Source: Paracoccaceae bacterium (GTDB lineage: Bacteria > Pseudomonadota > Alphaproteobacteria > Rhodobacterales > Rhodobacteraceae). Taken from it: 5,549 nucleotides of DNA. A program made the position numbers and the translations under genes. Positions 1-5,549 of this stretch are shown here, in pieces; position 1 is the stretch's first letter, and each line of letters starts with the position of its first letter. The stretch spans positions 2,032 to 7,580 of the forward strand of contig DOOI01000027.1 of the NCBI GenBank assembly GCA_003512825.1. Direction: 5' to 3'. The notes beneath the pieces are model-generated. The model saw nothing but the letters and a program-made list of their open reading frames with translations. It had not been told where the DNA came from and did no database searches.

Positions 1-703
1 CGGTTTCAGACGTGGGACGTTCCGGCAAGAGTGCTGCAACGCGCGGCATTTCTTTGGCGGGGCTACCGATGCTTGGCGAAGTGACATCCGTTGAGGGGGC
101 TGGCATGGCTGCGTTTACGCCCGCAGAAGGGTCTTGGGCTGCGGAAGATGGCGGGAGTGCGTCGTCAGACGCGGCCGCCTCGCCCGTTGGTGCAAGGGCC
201 GCTGTTTCGGTTTCCGCCTTGGGAAATGCAGTCTCCGTGCCGGATTGGGGCACAGGAGGTTGGGCTGGGTCGGTGGTAATGGAAAGCTCGGCTTCGCTGG
301 ATGGAGGCTGCGGCGCGGTTACTGCCTCTTGCAAGATGGGCTTGGCCTCATCCGAGGGGGCCGAGGTGACAGACGAACCTGTCACGTCTGGCGCAGAAGG
401 CGACGGAGCTGTTGCCGCAACTTCCGGCAAGGGCGCGCTTTGAGTGGCCGTTTGATCGACGGCGCTGGAGGGCGCTGCCTCTGCGGTTGGGCGGGCGGGT
501 TCGGCTGTTTTCGGTTCGGTGGACTCTGTAGGGGGAGCGACCACGCTGCTTGGTTGGGCCGCAGGCGTGGCACTCATCGAAGTCGTCGGAGCCGTCGTCA
601 CGTTTGGACCCGGCGGCATTCCGATGACCAATGACACCGCACTTGCCGTGACCACAGAAGCAGCACCGCCCCAGATCAAACCGCTCAGAAAACCGCGTGC
701 CAT
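1..703 (-). CDS. Membrane-anchored or exported protein with long Pro/Ala/Ser/Thr-rich linker, probable divergent polysaccharide deacetylase (partial, N-terminal part)
   Basis: This reading frame is open from the ATG at 703-701 to the left edge, giving 234 codons without a stop; the C-terminus lies outside the window. The protein starts MARGFLSGLIWGG. Residues 5-28 form one hydrophobic segment preceded by a single Arg, which fits an inner-membrane anchor or uncleaved signal peptide with the rest in the periplasm. From about residue 30 the chain is dominated by Ala, Pro, Ser, Thr and Glu, with no Cys, His or Tyr in the visible part, as expected of a disordered linker. A Shine-Dalgarno AGGGG (714-710) sits 6 bases before the ATG. 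The catalytic domain is not visible. From memory, proteins with this start and linker in Rhodobacterales are divergent polysaccharide deacetylases (YibQ/DUF610-like), which suggests a role in the cell envelope. The coding frame is well supported; the family name is inference. It is transcribed divergently from trpG. Confidence 0.72.
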   Translation of the reverse strand, partial: MARGFLSGLIWGGAASVVTASAVSLVIGMPPGPNVTTAPTTSMSATPAAQPSSVVAPPTESTEPKTAEPARPTAEAAPSSAVDQTATQSAPLPEVAATAPSPSAPDVTGSSVTSAPSDEAKPILQEAVTAPQPPSSEAELSITTDPAQPPVPQSGTETAFPKAETETAALAPTGEAAASDDALPPSSAAQDPSAGVNAAMPAPSTDVTSPSIGSPAKEMPRVAALLPERPTSET

Positions 704-919
704 ACCTCACCCCTGCCTTTACTCTCGCCAAACTTTTGCGGCATTGGACCTGCCTGCCTCGAGTTTTGCCTGCCGTGAACGCCCCAATGAGACGCATTGT
801 TGCGACGCGCGACAGGGTGGCCCCCTTGACGCTCCGGCGCAAGCCTGAACAAGTATATCCCGACCGGGGTGCGGGCCTCCAGCCCCGACATGACCCCTCT
901 GCCCGGAAAGATGACCGTA
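704..919. promoter_or_regulatory. Divergent intergenic region between the membrane-protein gene and trpG
   Basis: These 216 bases should contain the promoters of both divergent genes, but neither is clear. On the plus strand a TTGACG (826-831) and a TATATC (854-859) resemble -35 and -10 elements, but 22 bases separate them, too far for a normal sigma-70 promoter. An imperfect palindrome lies at 798-814. A possible stem pairs CGGGG (865-869) with CCCCG (883-887) over a 13-base loop. No short reading frame with tandem Trp codons and no U-run attenuator hairpin is apparent, so a classical trp leader peptide is not supported. No RNA gene or mobile element is seen. Confidence 0.5.
905..910 (+). 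promoter_or_regulatory. Ribosome binding site of trpG, decides its start
   Basis: GGAAAG ends 9 bases before the ATG at 920. An in-frame ATG at 911 directly abuts this motif, which leaves no usable spacing, and one at 869 would add 17 residues not typical of the family. The start at 920 also gives the usual TrpG N-terminus, [14 protein letters not shown]. Confidence 0.6.
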
Positions 920-1501
920 ATGCTGCTTTTGATCGATAATTACGACAGCTTCACCTATAACCTCGTGCATTATCTTGGAGAATTGGGTGCAAATGTTGTG
1001 GTGCGTCGCAATGATGCGCTGGATGTACAGGAAGCTATGGCGATGAACCCTGCGGGGATCGTGCTTTCGCCCGGCCCATGCGATCCTGATCAGGCAGGAA
1101 TTTGCCTCGCGCTGGCGGGGGCGGCGGCAGAAACGCGCACGCCGCTGTTGGGGGTTTGCTTGGGTCACCAAACGATCGGGCAGGCTTTTGGCGGGCGCGT
1201 GGTGCGCTGCCACGAGATTGTGCATGGCAAAATGGGCACGATGCATCACGCCGAGAAGGGTCTGTTCCGCGGGATGCCGACTCCATTTCAGGCAACAAGG
1301 TATCACTCATTGGTGGTAGAGCGCGAAACATTGCCTGAGTGTCTTGAAGTCACTGCATGGCTCGAAGACGGGACGATCATGGGGTTGCAGCATCGCGACC
1401 TGCCCATTCAAGGTGTGCAGTTTCACCCCGAAAGCATTGCCTCTGAGCATGGCCATGCCATGTTGAAAAATTTCCTCGCAATGATGAAGGTTCCGGCATG
1501 A
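920..1501 (+). CDS. trpG: Anthranilate synthase component II, glutamine amidotransferase
   Basis: This 193-residue class I glutamine amidotransferase hydrolyses glutamine and passes ammonia to the TrpE subunit, which makes anthranilate from chorismate in the cytoplasm. The family landmarks are all present: [10 protein letters not shown] at residues 5-14, SPGPCDP (50-56, oxyanion region), the nucleophile Cys80 in GVCLGHQ (78-84), and the other two triad residues His169 and Glu171 in QFHPES (167-172). The length is that of a stand-alone subunit, not a TrpEG fusion. I chose the ATG at 920 over in-frame ATGs at 911 and 869 because of Shine-Dalgarno spacing and the conserved N-terminus. The TGA overlaps the trpD ATG (ATGA, 4 bases). 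No trpE is next to it; the upstream neighbour is divergent. In many bacteria this subunit also serves PabB for folate synthesis, and a pabA role cannot be excluded. Confidence 0.96.
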   Translation: MLLLIDNYDSFTYNLVHYLGELGANVVVRRNDALDVQEAMAMNPAGIVLSPGPCDPDQAGICLALAGAAAETRTPLLGVCLGHQTIGQAFGGRVVRCHEIVHGKMGTMHHAEKGLFRGMPTPFQATRYHSLVVERETLPECLEVTAWLEDGTIMGLQHRDLPIQGVQFHPESIASEHGHAMLKNFLAMMKVPA

Positions 1502-2520
1502 GCGAAGCCCTCAAACCCCTGATCGGCGCGGCAGCAGAACGCGCGTTGTCGCGCGACGAGGCAGAAGCCGCCTTTCGCATTCTTTTCGAGGGAGAAGCCA
1601 CGCCAAGCCAGATTGGCGGTTTTCTCATGGCGTTGCGGACCCGAGGCGAGACTGTGGAGGAATATGCCGCCGCCGCTCGGGTAATGCGCGCAAAATGCAA
1701 TGCTGTTCGGGCACCTGACGGCGCGATTGATATCGTCGGCACCGGGGGCGATGGCAAGAAAACACTCAATATTTCGACCGCTACAGCATTGGTCGTGGCA
1801 GGAGCCGGGGTAAGCGTGGCCAAACATGGCAACCGAAACCTCAGCTCCAAATCAGGCGCGGCCGATGCACTAACGCAGTTGGGCATTAACGTCATGGTCG
1901 GCCCCGCGATTGTGGAAAAAGCCATAAACCATGCCGGAATCGGCTTTATGATGGCCCCGATGCATCACCCGGCCACCAAACATGTGATGCCAACACGTGC
2001 GGAATTGGGCACGCGCACGATTTTCAACATCTTGGGCCCCCTGACCAACCCCGCAGGTGTCAAGCGCCAGCTGACAGGGGCGTTCTCGCGCGCGTTGATC
2101 CGGCCAATGGCCGAGACTTTGGCTCAATTGGGCAGCGAACGCGCGTGGCTTGTGCATGGCTCAGACGGCACCGATGAGATGACAATCACAGGGGTCACTT
2201 GGGTTGCCGCGCTCGAAACGGATGGCTCGGTCAAAGAGATTGAATTGCATCCCGAAGATTTCGGCCTGCCCGTTCATCCGTTTGAAGAGATAGAAGGCGA
2301 CACACCAGAGGTAAACGCCGCAGCCCTGCGGGCCTTGTTGGAGGGCGTGCCTTCGGCATACCGCGATGCCGTGCTGCTGAATGCGGCGGCTGCTCTTGTC
2401 ATTGCCGACAAGGCGGGCGATTTGAAAGAAGGCGTGGCATTGGCCGCGCAAAGCATTGATCGGGGGGACGCAAAATCCTGTCTTGCCCGGCTTGTTGCCA
2501 TCACGCAGGAGAGCGCATGA
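1498..2520 (+). CDS. trpD: Anthranilate phosphoribosyltransferase
   Basis: The 340-residue product transfers phosphoribosyl from PRPP to anthranilate, the second step of the tryptophan branch. The length is normal for the family. The PRPP/Mg-binding loop GTGGDG lies at residues 81-86, followed by NIST (91-94) and KHGNR (109-113). The anthranilate-binding region runs through [12 protein letters not shown] (156-167) with Arg167, then NILGPLTNP (177-185). The second metal-binding motif DGTDE is at 223-227, with the acidic pair Asp226/Glu227. The N-terminal helical domain (about 1-70) includes the usual [16 protein letters not shown] stretch (37-52). It begins inside the trpG stop codon and ends inside the trpC start, both ATGA overlaps. 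GAAGG at 1486-1490, 7 bases before the ATG, is its ribosome binding site. Confidence 0.97.
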   Translation: MSEALKPLIGAAAERALSRDEAEAAFRILFEGEATPSQIGGFLMALRTRGETVEEYAAAARVMRAKCNAVRAPDGAIDIVGTGGDGKKTLNISTATALVVAGAGVSVAKHGNRNLSSKSGAADALTQLGINVMVGPAIVEKAINHAGIGFMMAPMHHPATKHVMPTRAELGTRTIFNILGPLTNPAGVKRQLTGAFSRALIRPMAETLAQLGSERAWLVHGSDGTDEMTITGVTWVAALETDGSVKEIELHPEDFGLPVHPFEEIEGDTPEVNAAALRALLEGVPSAYRDAVLLNAAAALVIADKAGDLKEGVALAAQSIDRGDAKSCLARLVAITQESA

Positions 2521-3326
2521 GTACGATCCTCGACAAGATCAAGGCCTACAAGCTGGAAGAAGTGGCCGCCGATAAGGCGGCACGTTCTTTGGACGACGTG
2601 GAAGCCGCAGCCCGCGCAGCAGACCCCGTCCGCCCCTTTGGGGAGGCGCTTTTTGAGGCGTCACGCACGGGATACGGCTTGATCGCTGAGATCAAGAAAG
2701 CCAGCCCATCAAAGGGATTGATCCGCGCCGATTTTGACCCTGCCACATTGGCAAAGGCCTATGAGGCCGGTGGCGCAACCTGTCTTTCGGTGCTGACTGA
2801 CACACCCTCGTTTCAAGGCGCAAAAGACTATCTGCCTCAGGCGCGGGCGGCATGCCACCTGCCAGTACTTCGCAAGGATTTCCTTTACGATCCCTATCAA
2901 GTTGCCGAAGCGCGCGCCTTGGGGGCGGATTGTATCTTGATCATCATGGCATCGGTTGACGATACGCTGGCGCAGGAATTGGAAGCGGCCGCAACGGACT
3001 GGGGAATGGACGCGCTTATCGAAGTGCATGATGCGGCAGAACTGGAGCGCGCGACCAAGCTCTCATCGCGGCTGATTGGTATCAACAATCGCAACCTGAA
3101 CACCTTTGAGACCAGCCTTGAGACAACGCGCACGCTGTCAAAAAAGGTGCCGGGTGATCGAATGTTGGTATCGGAATCCGGGTTGTTCACCCCTGCGGAT
3201 CTGGCTGACATGGCGATGTATGGCGCGCGGGTGTTCTTGATTGGCGAGAGCCTGATGCGGCAGGCCGATGTAACCGCCGCAACCAAGGCACTGCTTGCCA
3301 ACCCTTTGATGCCGGGGGGGATGTAA
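2517..3326 (+). CDS. trpC: Indole-3-glycerol phosphate synthase
   Basis: The 269-residue TIM-barrel enzyme decarboxylates and cyclises carboxyphenylamino-deoxyribulose phosphate to indole-3-glycerol phosphate. It is a single-function protein: the length fits TrpC alone, with no fused TrpF domain. Active-site residues known from the Sulfolobus enzyme are all present: Glu58 and Lys60 in [11 protein letters not shown] (57-67), Lys120 in LRKDF (118-122), Glu169 in LIEVHD (167-172), Asn190 and Arg192 in GINNRNL (188-194), and Glu220/Ser221 in VSESG (218-222). The phosphate-binding region near the end includes [13 protein letters not shown]. The first 45 residues form the charged helical N-terminal extension usual in this family. 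AGGAG (2507-2511) lies 5 bases before the ATG. The start overlaps the trpD stop by 4 bases, and the TAA shares its last A with the moaC ATG. Confidence 0.97.
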   Translation: MSTILDKIKAYKLEEVAADKAARSLDDVEAAARAADPVRPFGEALFEASRTGYGLIAEIKKASPSKGLIRADFDPATLAKAYEAGGATCLSVLTDTPSFQGAKDYLPQARAACHLPVLRKDFLYDPYQVAEARALGADCILIIMASVDDTLAQELEAAATDWGMDALIEVHDAAELERATKLSSRLIGINNRNLNTFETSLETTRTLSKKVPGDRMLVSESGLFTPADLADMAMYGARVFLIGESLMRQADVTAATKALLANPLMPGGM

Positions 3327-3808
3327 TGTCAGACAGCGGCCTCACGCATTTTGACGGCGCAGGACAGGCGCATATGGTCGATGTCTCGCAAAAGGCTGTG
3401 ACCGCGCGGATCGCGACGGCGGAAGGATTTGTTCGCATGGCGCAATCCACCTTTGACACCATCGCCGAAGGGCGTGCAGGCAAAGGGGATGTCTTGGGCG
3501 TGGCTCGGCTGGCGGGCATCATGGGGGCCAAGAAGACGGCCGAGTTGATCCCGCTTTGTCATCCGCTGCCGATCACAAAAGTCGCAGTGGAACTGACACT
3601 TGATGCCGCCCTGCCCGGTGTCAGAATTTCGGCCACGGTGAAAACCACAGGTCAAACCGGAATTGAGATGGAAGCGCTTACAGCCGTCTCAACCGCCGCA
3701 CTCACCGTTTATGACATGGCCAAAGCTGTGGATAAACGGATGGAAATTGGTGGGATCCGCGTGACATTGAAGGATGGCGGCAAATCAGGCCGCTTTGAAG
3801 CGGAATGA
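3326..3808 (+). CDS. moaC: Cyclic pyranopterin monophosphate synthase
   Basis: MoaC converts 3',8-cyclo-7,8-dihydro-GTP, the product of MoaA, to cyclic pyranopterin monophosphate, the first stable intermediate of molybdenum cofactor synthesis. The 160 residues match the usual family length. Residues equivalent to the E. coli active site all fall at a constant +2 offset: Lys53, His79 in LCHPL (77-81), Glu114 and Glu116 in GIEMEA (112-117), and Asp130 and Lys133 in YDMAKAVDK (129-137). The conserved start MVDVSQK (17-23) and the Gly-rich C-terminus (KDGGKSG, 149-155) are also present. It follows trpC with a one-base TAATG overlap, preceded only by a run of G (3314-3320) as a possible ribosome binding site, so re-initiation after trpC is likely. 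It overlaps moeA by 4 bases. MoaA is not encoded in the window. Confidence 0.97.
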   Translation: MSDSGLTHFDGAGQAHMVDVSQKAVTARIATAEGFVRMAQSTFDTIAEGRAGKGDVLGVARLAGIMGAKKTAELIPLCHPLPITKVAVELTLDAALPGVRISATVKTTGQTGIEMEALTAVSTAALTVYDMAKAVDKRMEIGGIRVTLKDGGKSGRFEAE

Positions 3809-4977
3809 TCCCGGTCAACGAGGCACTCGATCTGCTTTTTGATTTGGTGCATCCGGTCGGAATAGAAGAGGTGCCGCTTTCAGACGCCTCTGGCCGGGTG
3901 TTGGCGCAAGACTTGATTGCAAAACGCACGCAGCCCCCTTTTGCCGCCTCTGCCATGGATGGGTATGCCGTCAGCGGCGGGGCGCCAGCGCTTGGTGCGC
4001 GGTTTCGATTGGTGGGCGAAAGTGCCGCCGGGCATGGTTGGGCGGGGCGTCTCGTTGCAGGCGAATGTGTTCGAATATTCACAGGCGCACCTGTGCCAGA
4101 AGGCGCGGACTTCGTTGTTATTCAAGAAGATACAACTCGTATCTCATCTGAAGTGACGATAGCGCGTGCACCAGGTGCGGAGGCAAATATTCGCCCTGCC
4201 GGCGCTGATTTCCACCAAGGCCACCAATTTTCCAGCCCGCGCCGCTTGCGGCCAGCAGATATCGCGCTGTTGGCGGCCATGAACCACGCGCGTCTCCCCG
4301 TGCGGCGCCGCCCCTCGGTGGCGTTGATCTCAACGGGCGATGAATTGGTCATGCCGGGCGAAGCACCGGGGCCGGATCAAATCATCGCCTCAAACACATT
4401 TGGGCTCAAGGCCATGCTGAAGGCGGAAGGATGCCGCGCGCGCATTCTTCCCATTGCACGCGACACCGACGCCGCGATTGCTCAGGCTTTTGACTTGGCA
4501 CAGTCTGCAGATTTGATTGTCACGATTGGCGGGGCATCGGTCGGCGATCATGATCTGGTGGCTGGCGTGGCCGCGCAAGAGGGAGCCATGCAGAGCTTTC
4601 ATAAAGTGGCCATGCGTCCGGGAAAACCCTTGATGGGGGGGCGACTGGGTGGCGCGATGATGATTGGCTTACCGGGAAATCCAGTCTCGGCGATGGTCTG
4701 TGGTCATGTTTTTGTGTTGCCCGTCGTCCGCGCGATGATGGGTCTGCCAGCCACCCCTGCCCCACGGCTTCGCGCACAATTGGGCCGCGCCGTCAAAGCG
4801 AATGGACCCCGCGAGCATTATATGCGTGCAGTGGTGGAAAACGGAGCAATCGCGGATTGCGAAGACCAAGACAGCGCTCTTTTGTCGGTGTTATCGCAGG
4901 CGAATGCGCTGATGGTGCGCCCGGTGGGCGACGAGGCGCGCGCGGCAGGTGATTGGGTCGAGTATATCGCTATTTGA
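3805..4977 (+). CDS. moeA: Molybdopterin molybdenumtransferase
   Basis: MoeA inserts molybdate into adenylylated molybdopterin to give the active cofactor; in bacteria it works with MogA or a MoaB-type protein, neither of which is encoded here. The 390-residue length is normal. Family motifs appear in order: SAMDGYAV (49-56, conserved Asp52), [10 protein letters not shown] (93-102), RPAGADF (130-136), STGDEL (176-181), GGASVGDHD (242-250), AMRPGKPLM (269-277) and [10 protein letters not shown] (288-297). The last 90 or so residues form the C-terminal beta domain. The GGASVGDHD motif differs slightly from the E. coli form (GGVSVGEAD) but keeps the acidic positions. The ATG is inside the moaC stop codon (ATGA). 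It is the last gene of the overlapping cluster, followed by an 88-base gap before lexA with no clear terminator. Confidence 0.96.
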   Translation: MIPVNEALDLLFDLVHPVGIEEVPLSDASGRVLAQDLIAKRTQPPFAASAMDGYAVSGGAPALGARFRLVGESAAGHGWAGRLVAGECVRIFTGAPVPEGADFVVIQEDTTRISSEVTIARAPGAEANIRPAGADFHQGHQFSSPRRLRPADIALLAAMNHARLPVRRRPSVALISTGDELVMPGEAPGPDQIIASNTFGLKAMLKAEGCRARILPIARDTDAAIAQAFDLAQSADLIVTIGGASVGDHDLVAGVAAQEGAMQSFHKVAMRPGKPLMGGRLGGAMMIGLPGNPVSAMVCGHVFVLPVVRAMMGLPATPAPRLRAQLGRAVKANGPREHYMRAVVENGAIADCEDQDSALLSVLSQANALMVRPVGDEARAAGDWVEYIAI

Positions 4978-5008
4978 TCCGGTGCTTTTTGTTCTTCTCA
5001 AACGAGAG

Positions 5009-5037
5009 TTGACACAAAACGTGAACATGGGTAGAAC
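5009..5037 (+). promoter_or_regulatory. lexA promoter (sigma-70 type)
   Basis: A perfect -35 element TTGACA (5009-5014) is followed after 17 bases by TAGAAC (5032-5037), which matches four of the six TATAAT positions. Transcription would start around 5043-5045, leaving a leader of about 20 bases before the lexA ATG. The -10 element overlaps the second half-site of the LexA box, so repressor binding would block RNA polymerase. Confidence 0.75.
5023..5037. promoter_or_regulatory. LexA operator (SOS box, GAAC-N7-GAAC)
   Basis: The direct repeat GAAC-ATGGGTA-GAAC (read on the other strand as GTTC-N7-GTTC) is the alphaproteobacterial LexA recognition sequence. Both half-sites are exact and the spacing is exactly seven. 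It lies between the -35 and -10 elements and covers the latter, 28 bases before the lexA start codon, which supports autoregulation. Confidence 0.88.
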
Positions 5038-5053
5038 ATTCGGCAATTGAGCC

Positions 5054-5059
5054 GAGGAG
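5054..5059 (+). promoter_or_regulatory. Ribosome binding site of lexA
   Basis: GAGGAG lies 6 bases before the ATG at 5066, a near-ideal Shine-Dalgarno sequence that fixes the lexA start. Confidence 0.75.
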
Positions 5060-5065
5060 TGAGCC

Positions 5066-5549
5066 ATGCTTACACGCAAGCAGTTAGACCTTCTGGAATT
5101 CATCCATAAGCGGATGCAGGCGGATGGTGTGCCGCCGTCTTTTGACGAGATGAAAGATGCGCTCGATCTGCGCTCTAAATCCGGCATTCACCGTTTGATC
5201 ACGGCGCTGGAAGAGCGCGGCTTTATCCGGCGTCTGGCGCATCGGGCGCGGGCGTTGGAAATTGTGAAACTGCCAGATGTTATGCAGAGCGCACCGCCCA
5301 AATCGGAAAAGCGCAGCTTTACCCCGCGCGTGATCGAAGGGGAAAAACCTGACGCGCCGCGCCCACGGGCGGCTTTGGAGATACAGCCTATCGACGCGAT
5401 TGAACTGCCGATGATGGGGCGGATTGCAGCAGGGGTGCCGATCGAGGCGATTGCCCATGCGTCACATAACGTGGCTGTCCCCGGCTCGATGCTTTCGGGC
5501 AAGGGCGCACATTATGCGCTGGAGGTGAAGGGCGACTCGATGATCGAGG
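5066..5549 (+). CDS. lexA: SOS response repressor LexA (partial, C-terminus cut by window edge)
   Basis: LexA represses DNA-damage genes and cleaves itself when stimulated by RecA filaments. The window shows 161 codons. The N-terminal winged-helix DNA-binding domain spans about residues 1-65, starting [13 protein letters not shown], with [11 protein letters not shown] (25-35) and the recognition region [19 protein letters not shown] (36-54). A variable linker of about 45 residues follows. The self-cleavage bond is Ala122-Gly123 in GRIAAGVP (118-125). The catalytic Ser158 lies in KGDSMIE (155-161). The 36-residue distance from cleavage Ala to Ser is close to the 35 in E. coli LexA (84 to 119), so the extra length is all before the cleavage site, as known for alphaproteobacterial LexA. 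The catalytic Lys is beyond the right edge. It has its own promoter with an overlapping LexA box. Confidence 0.96.
   Translation, partial: MLTRKQLDLLEFIHKRMQADGVPPSFDEMKDALDLRSKSGIHRLITALEERGFIRRLAHRARALEIVKLPDVMQSAPPKSEKRSFTPRVIEGEKPDAPRPRAALEIQPIDAIELPMMGRIAAGVPIEAIAHASHNVAVPGSMLSGKGAHYALEVKGDSMIE

Noticed and set aside
12..634. Plus-strand open frames at 12-443 and 134-634
   Set aside because: They lie opposite the minus-strand gene at 1-703, have biased composition (Gly/Ala/Ser- or Gly/Arg-rich) that mirrors its linker, and show no family motif.
826..859. TTGACG (826-831) and TATATC (854-859) as the trpG promoter
   Set aside because: The spacing of 22 bases is well outside the 16-18 expected, and no good -10 lies at 17 bases from the TTGACG. 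They may belong to different weak promoters; kept only as a remark in the intergenic entry.
865..887. CGGGG/CCCCG stem as a trp attenuator or riboswitch
   Set aside because: A 5-base stem with a 13-base loop, no T-run and no leader peptide is too weak to support regulatory RNA.
911..919. Alternative trpG start at ATG 911
   Set aside because: The only Shine-Dalgarno motif, GGAAAG at 905-910, touches this ATG directly, so initiation at 920 is favoured; a three-residue difference cannot be settled without protein data.
719..1306. Minus-strand open frame of 195 codons across the trpG 5' half
   Set aside because: It is antisense to trpG, whose catalytic motifs are intact, and its translation has no recognisable features. 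GC-rich coding DNA commonly gives such shadows.
1377..1925. Minus-strand open frame of 182 codons opposite the end of trpG and start of trpD
   Set aside because: The plus strand codes for conserved TrpG and TrpD motifs here; the antisense product is an Ala/Ser/Arg-rich shadow.
4991..5008. TCTC-AAAC-GAGA as an intrinsic terminator after moeA
   Set aside because: The stem is only four base pairs and is followed by TTGACA, not by a T-run; the T-rich stretch lies before the stem, on the wrong side.

Overview
The window looks like a chromosomal housekeeping segment from an alphaproteobacterium, most likely the Rhodobacterales (Roseobacter/Rhodobacter group). Three things point there: the GC-rich codon use, the gene order trpG-trpD-trpC-moaC-moeA-lexA, which I recall from that group, and a GAAC-N7-GAAC SOS box in front of lexA instead of the CTGT-N8-ACAG box of E. 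coli. The taxonomic call is inference from gene content; no ribosomal RNA is present.

Layout. Positions 1-703 hold the first 234 codons of a minus-strand gene that runs off the left edge. It has an N-terminal membrane or signal segment followed by a long Ala/Pro/Ser/Thr/Glu-rich linker, and is probably the start of a divergent polysaccharide deacetylase family protein. Positions 704-919 are a divergent intergenic region holding the upstream signals of both flanking genes. Positions 920-4977 carry five plus-strand genes (trpG, trpD, trpC, moaC, moeA), each overlapping the next by 1 or 4 bases, so they almost certainly form one translationally coupled operon. Positions 4978-5065 hold a strong promoter overlapped by a LexA operator. 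lexA follows from 5066 and is cut by the right edge just after its catalytic serine.

Function. TrpG (with a TrpE encoded elsewhere) makes anthranilate, TrpD attaches phosphoribosyl, and TrpC closes the indole ring to indole-3-glycerol phosphate. trpE, trpF, trpB and trpA are not in the window. MoaC and MoeA act early and late in molybdenum cofactor synthesis: formation of cyclic pyranopterin monophosphate, and insertion of molybdate into molybdopterin. LexA is the SOS repressor and appears to regulate itself from its own promoter.

All key catalytic residues that can be checked are present in the complete genes, and no frameshift, mobile element, CRISPR array or RNA gene was seen. I found no convincing undescribed system. 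The points most worth a second look are the overlap-coupled tryptophan/molybdenum-cofactor operon, the LexA box lying over the -10 element, and the divergent low-complexity membrane protein next to trpG.
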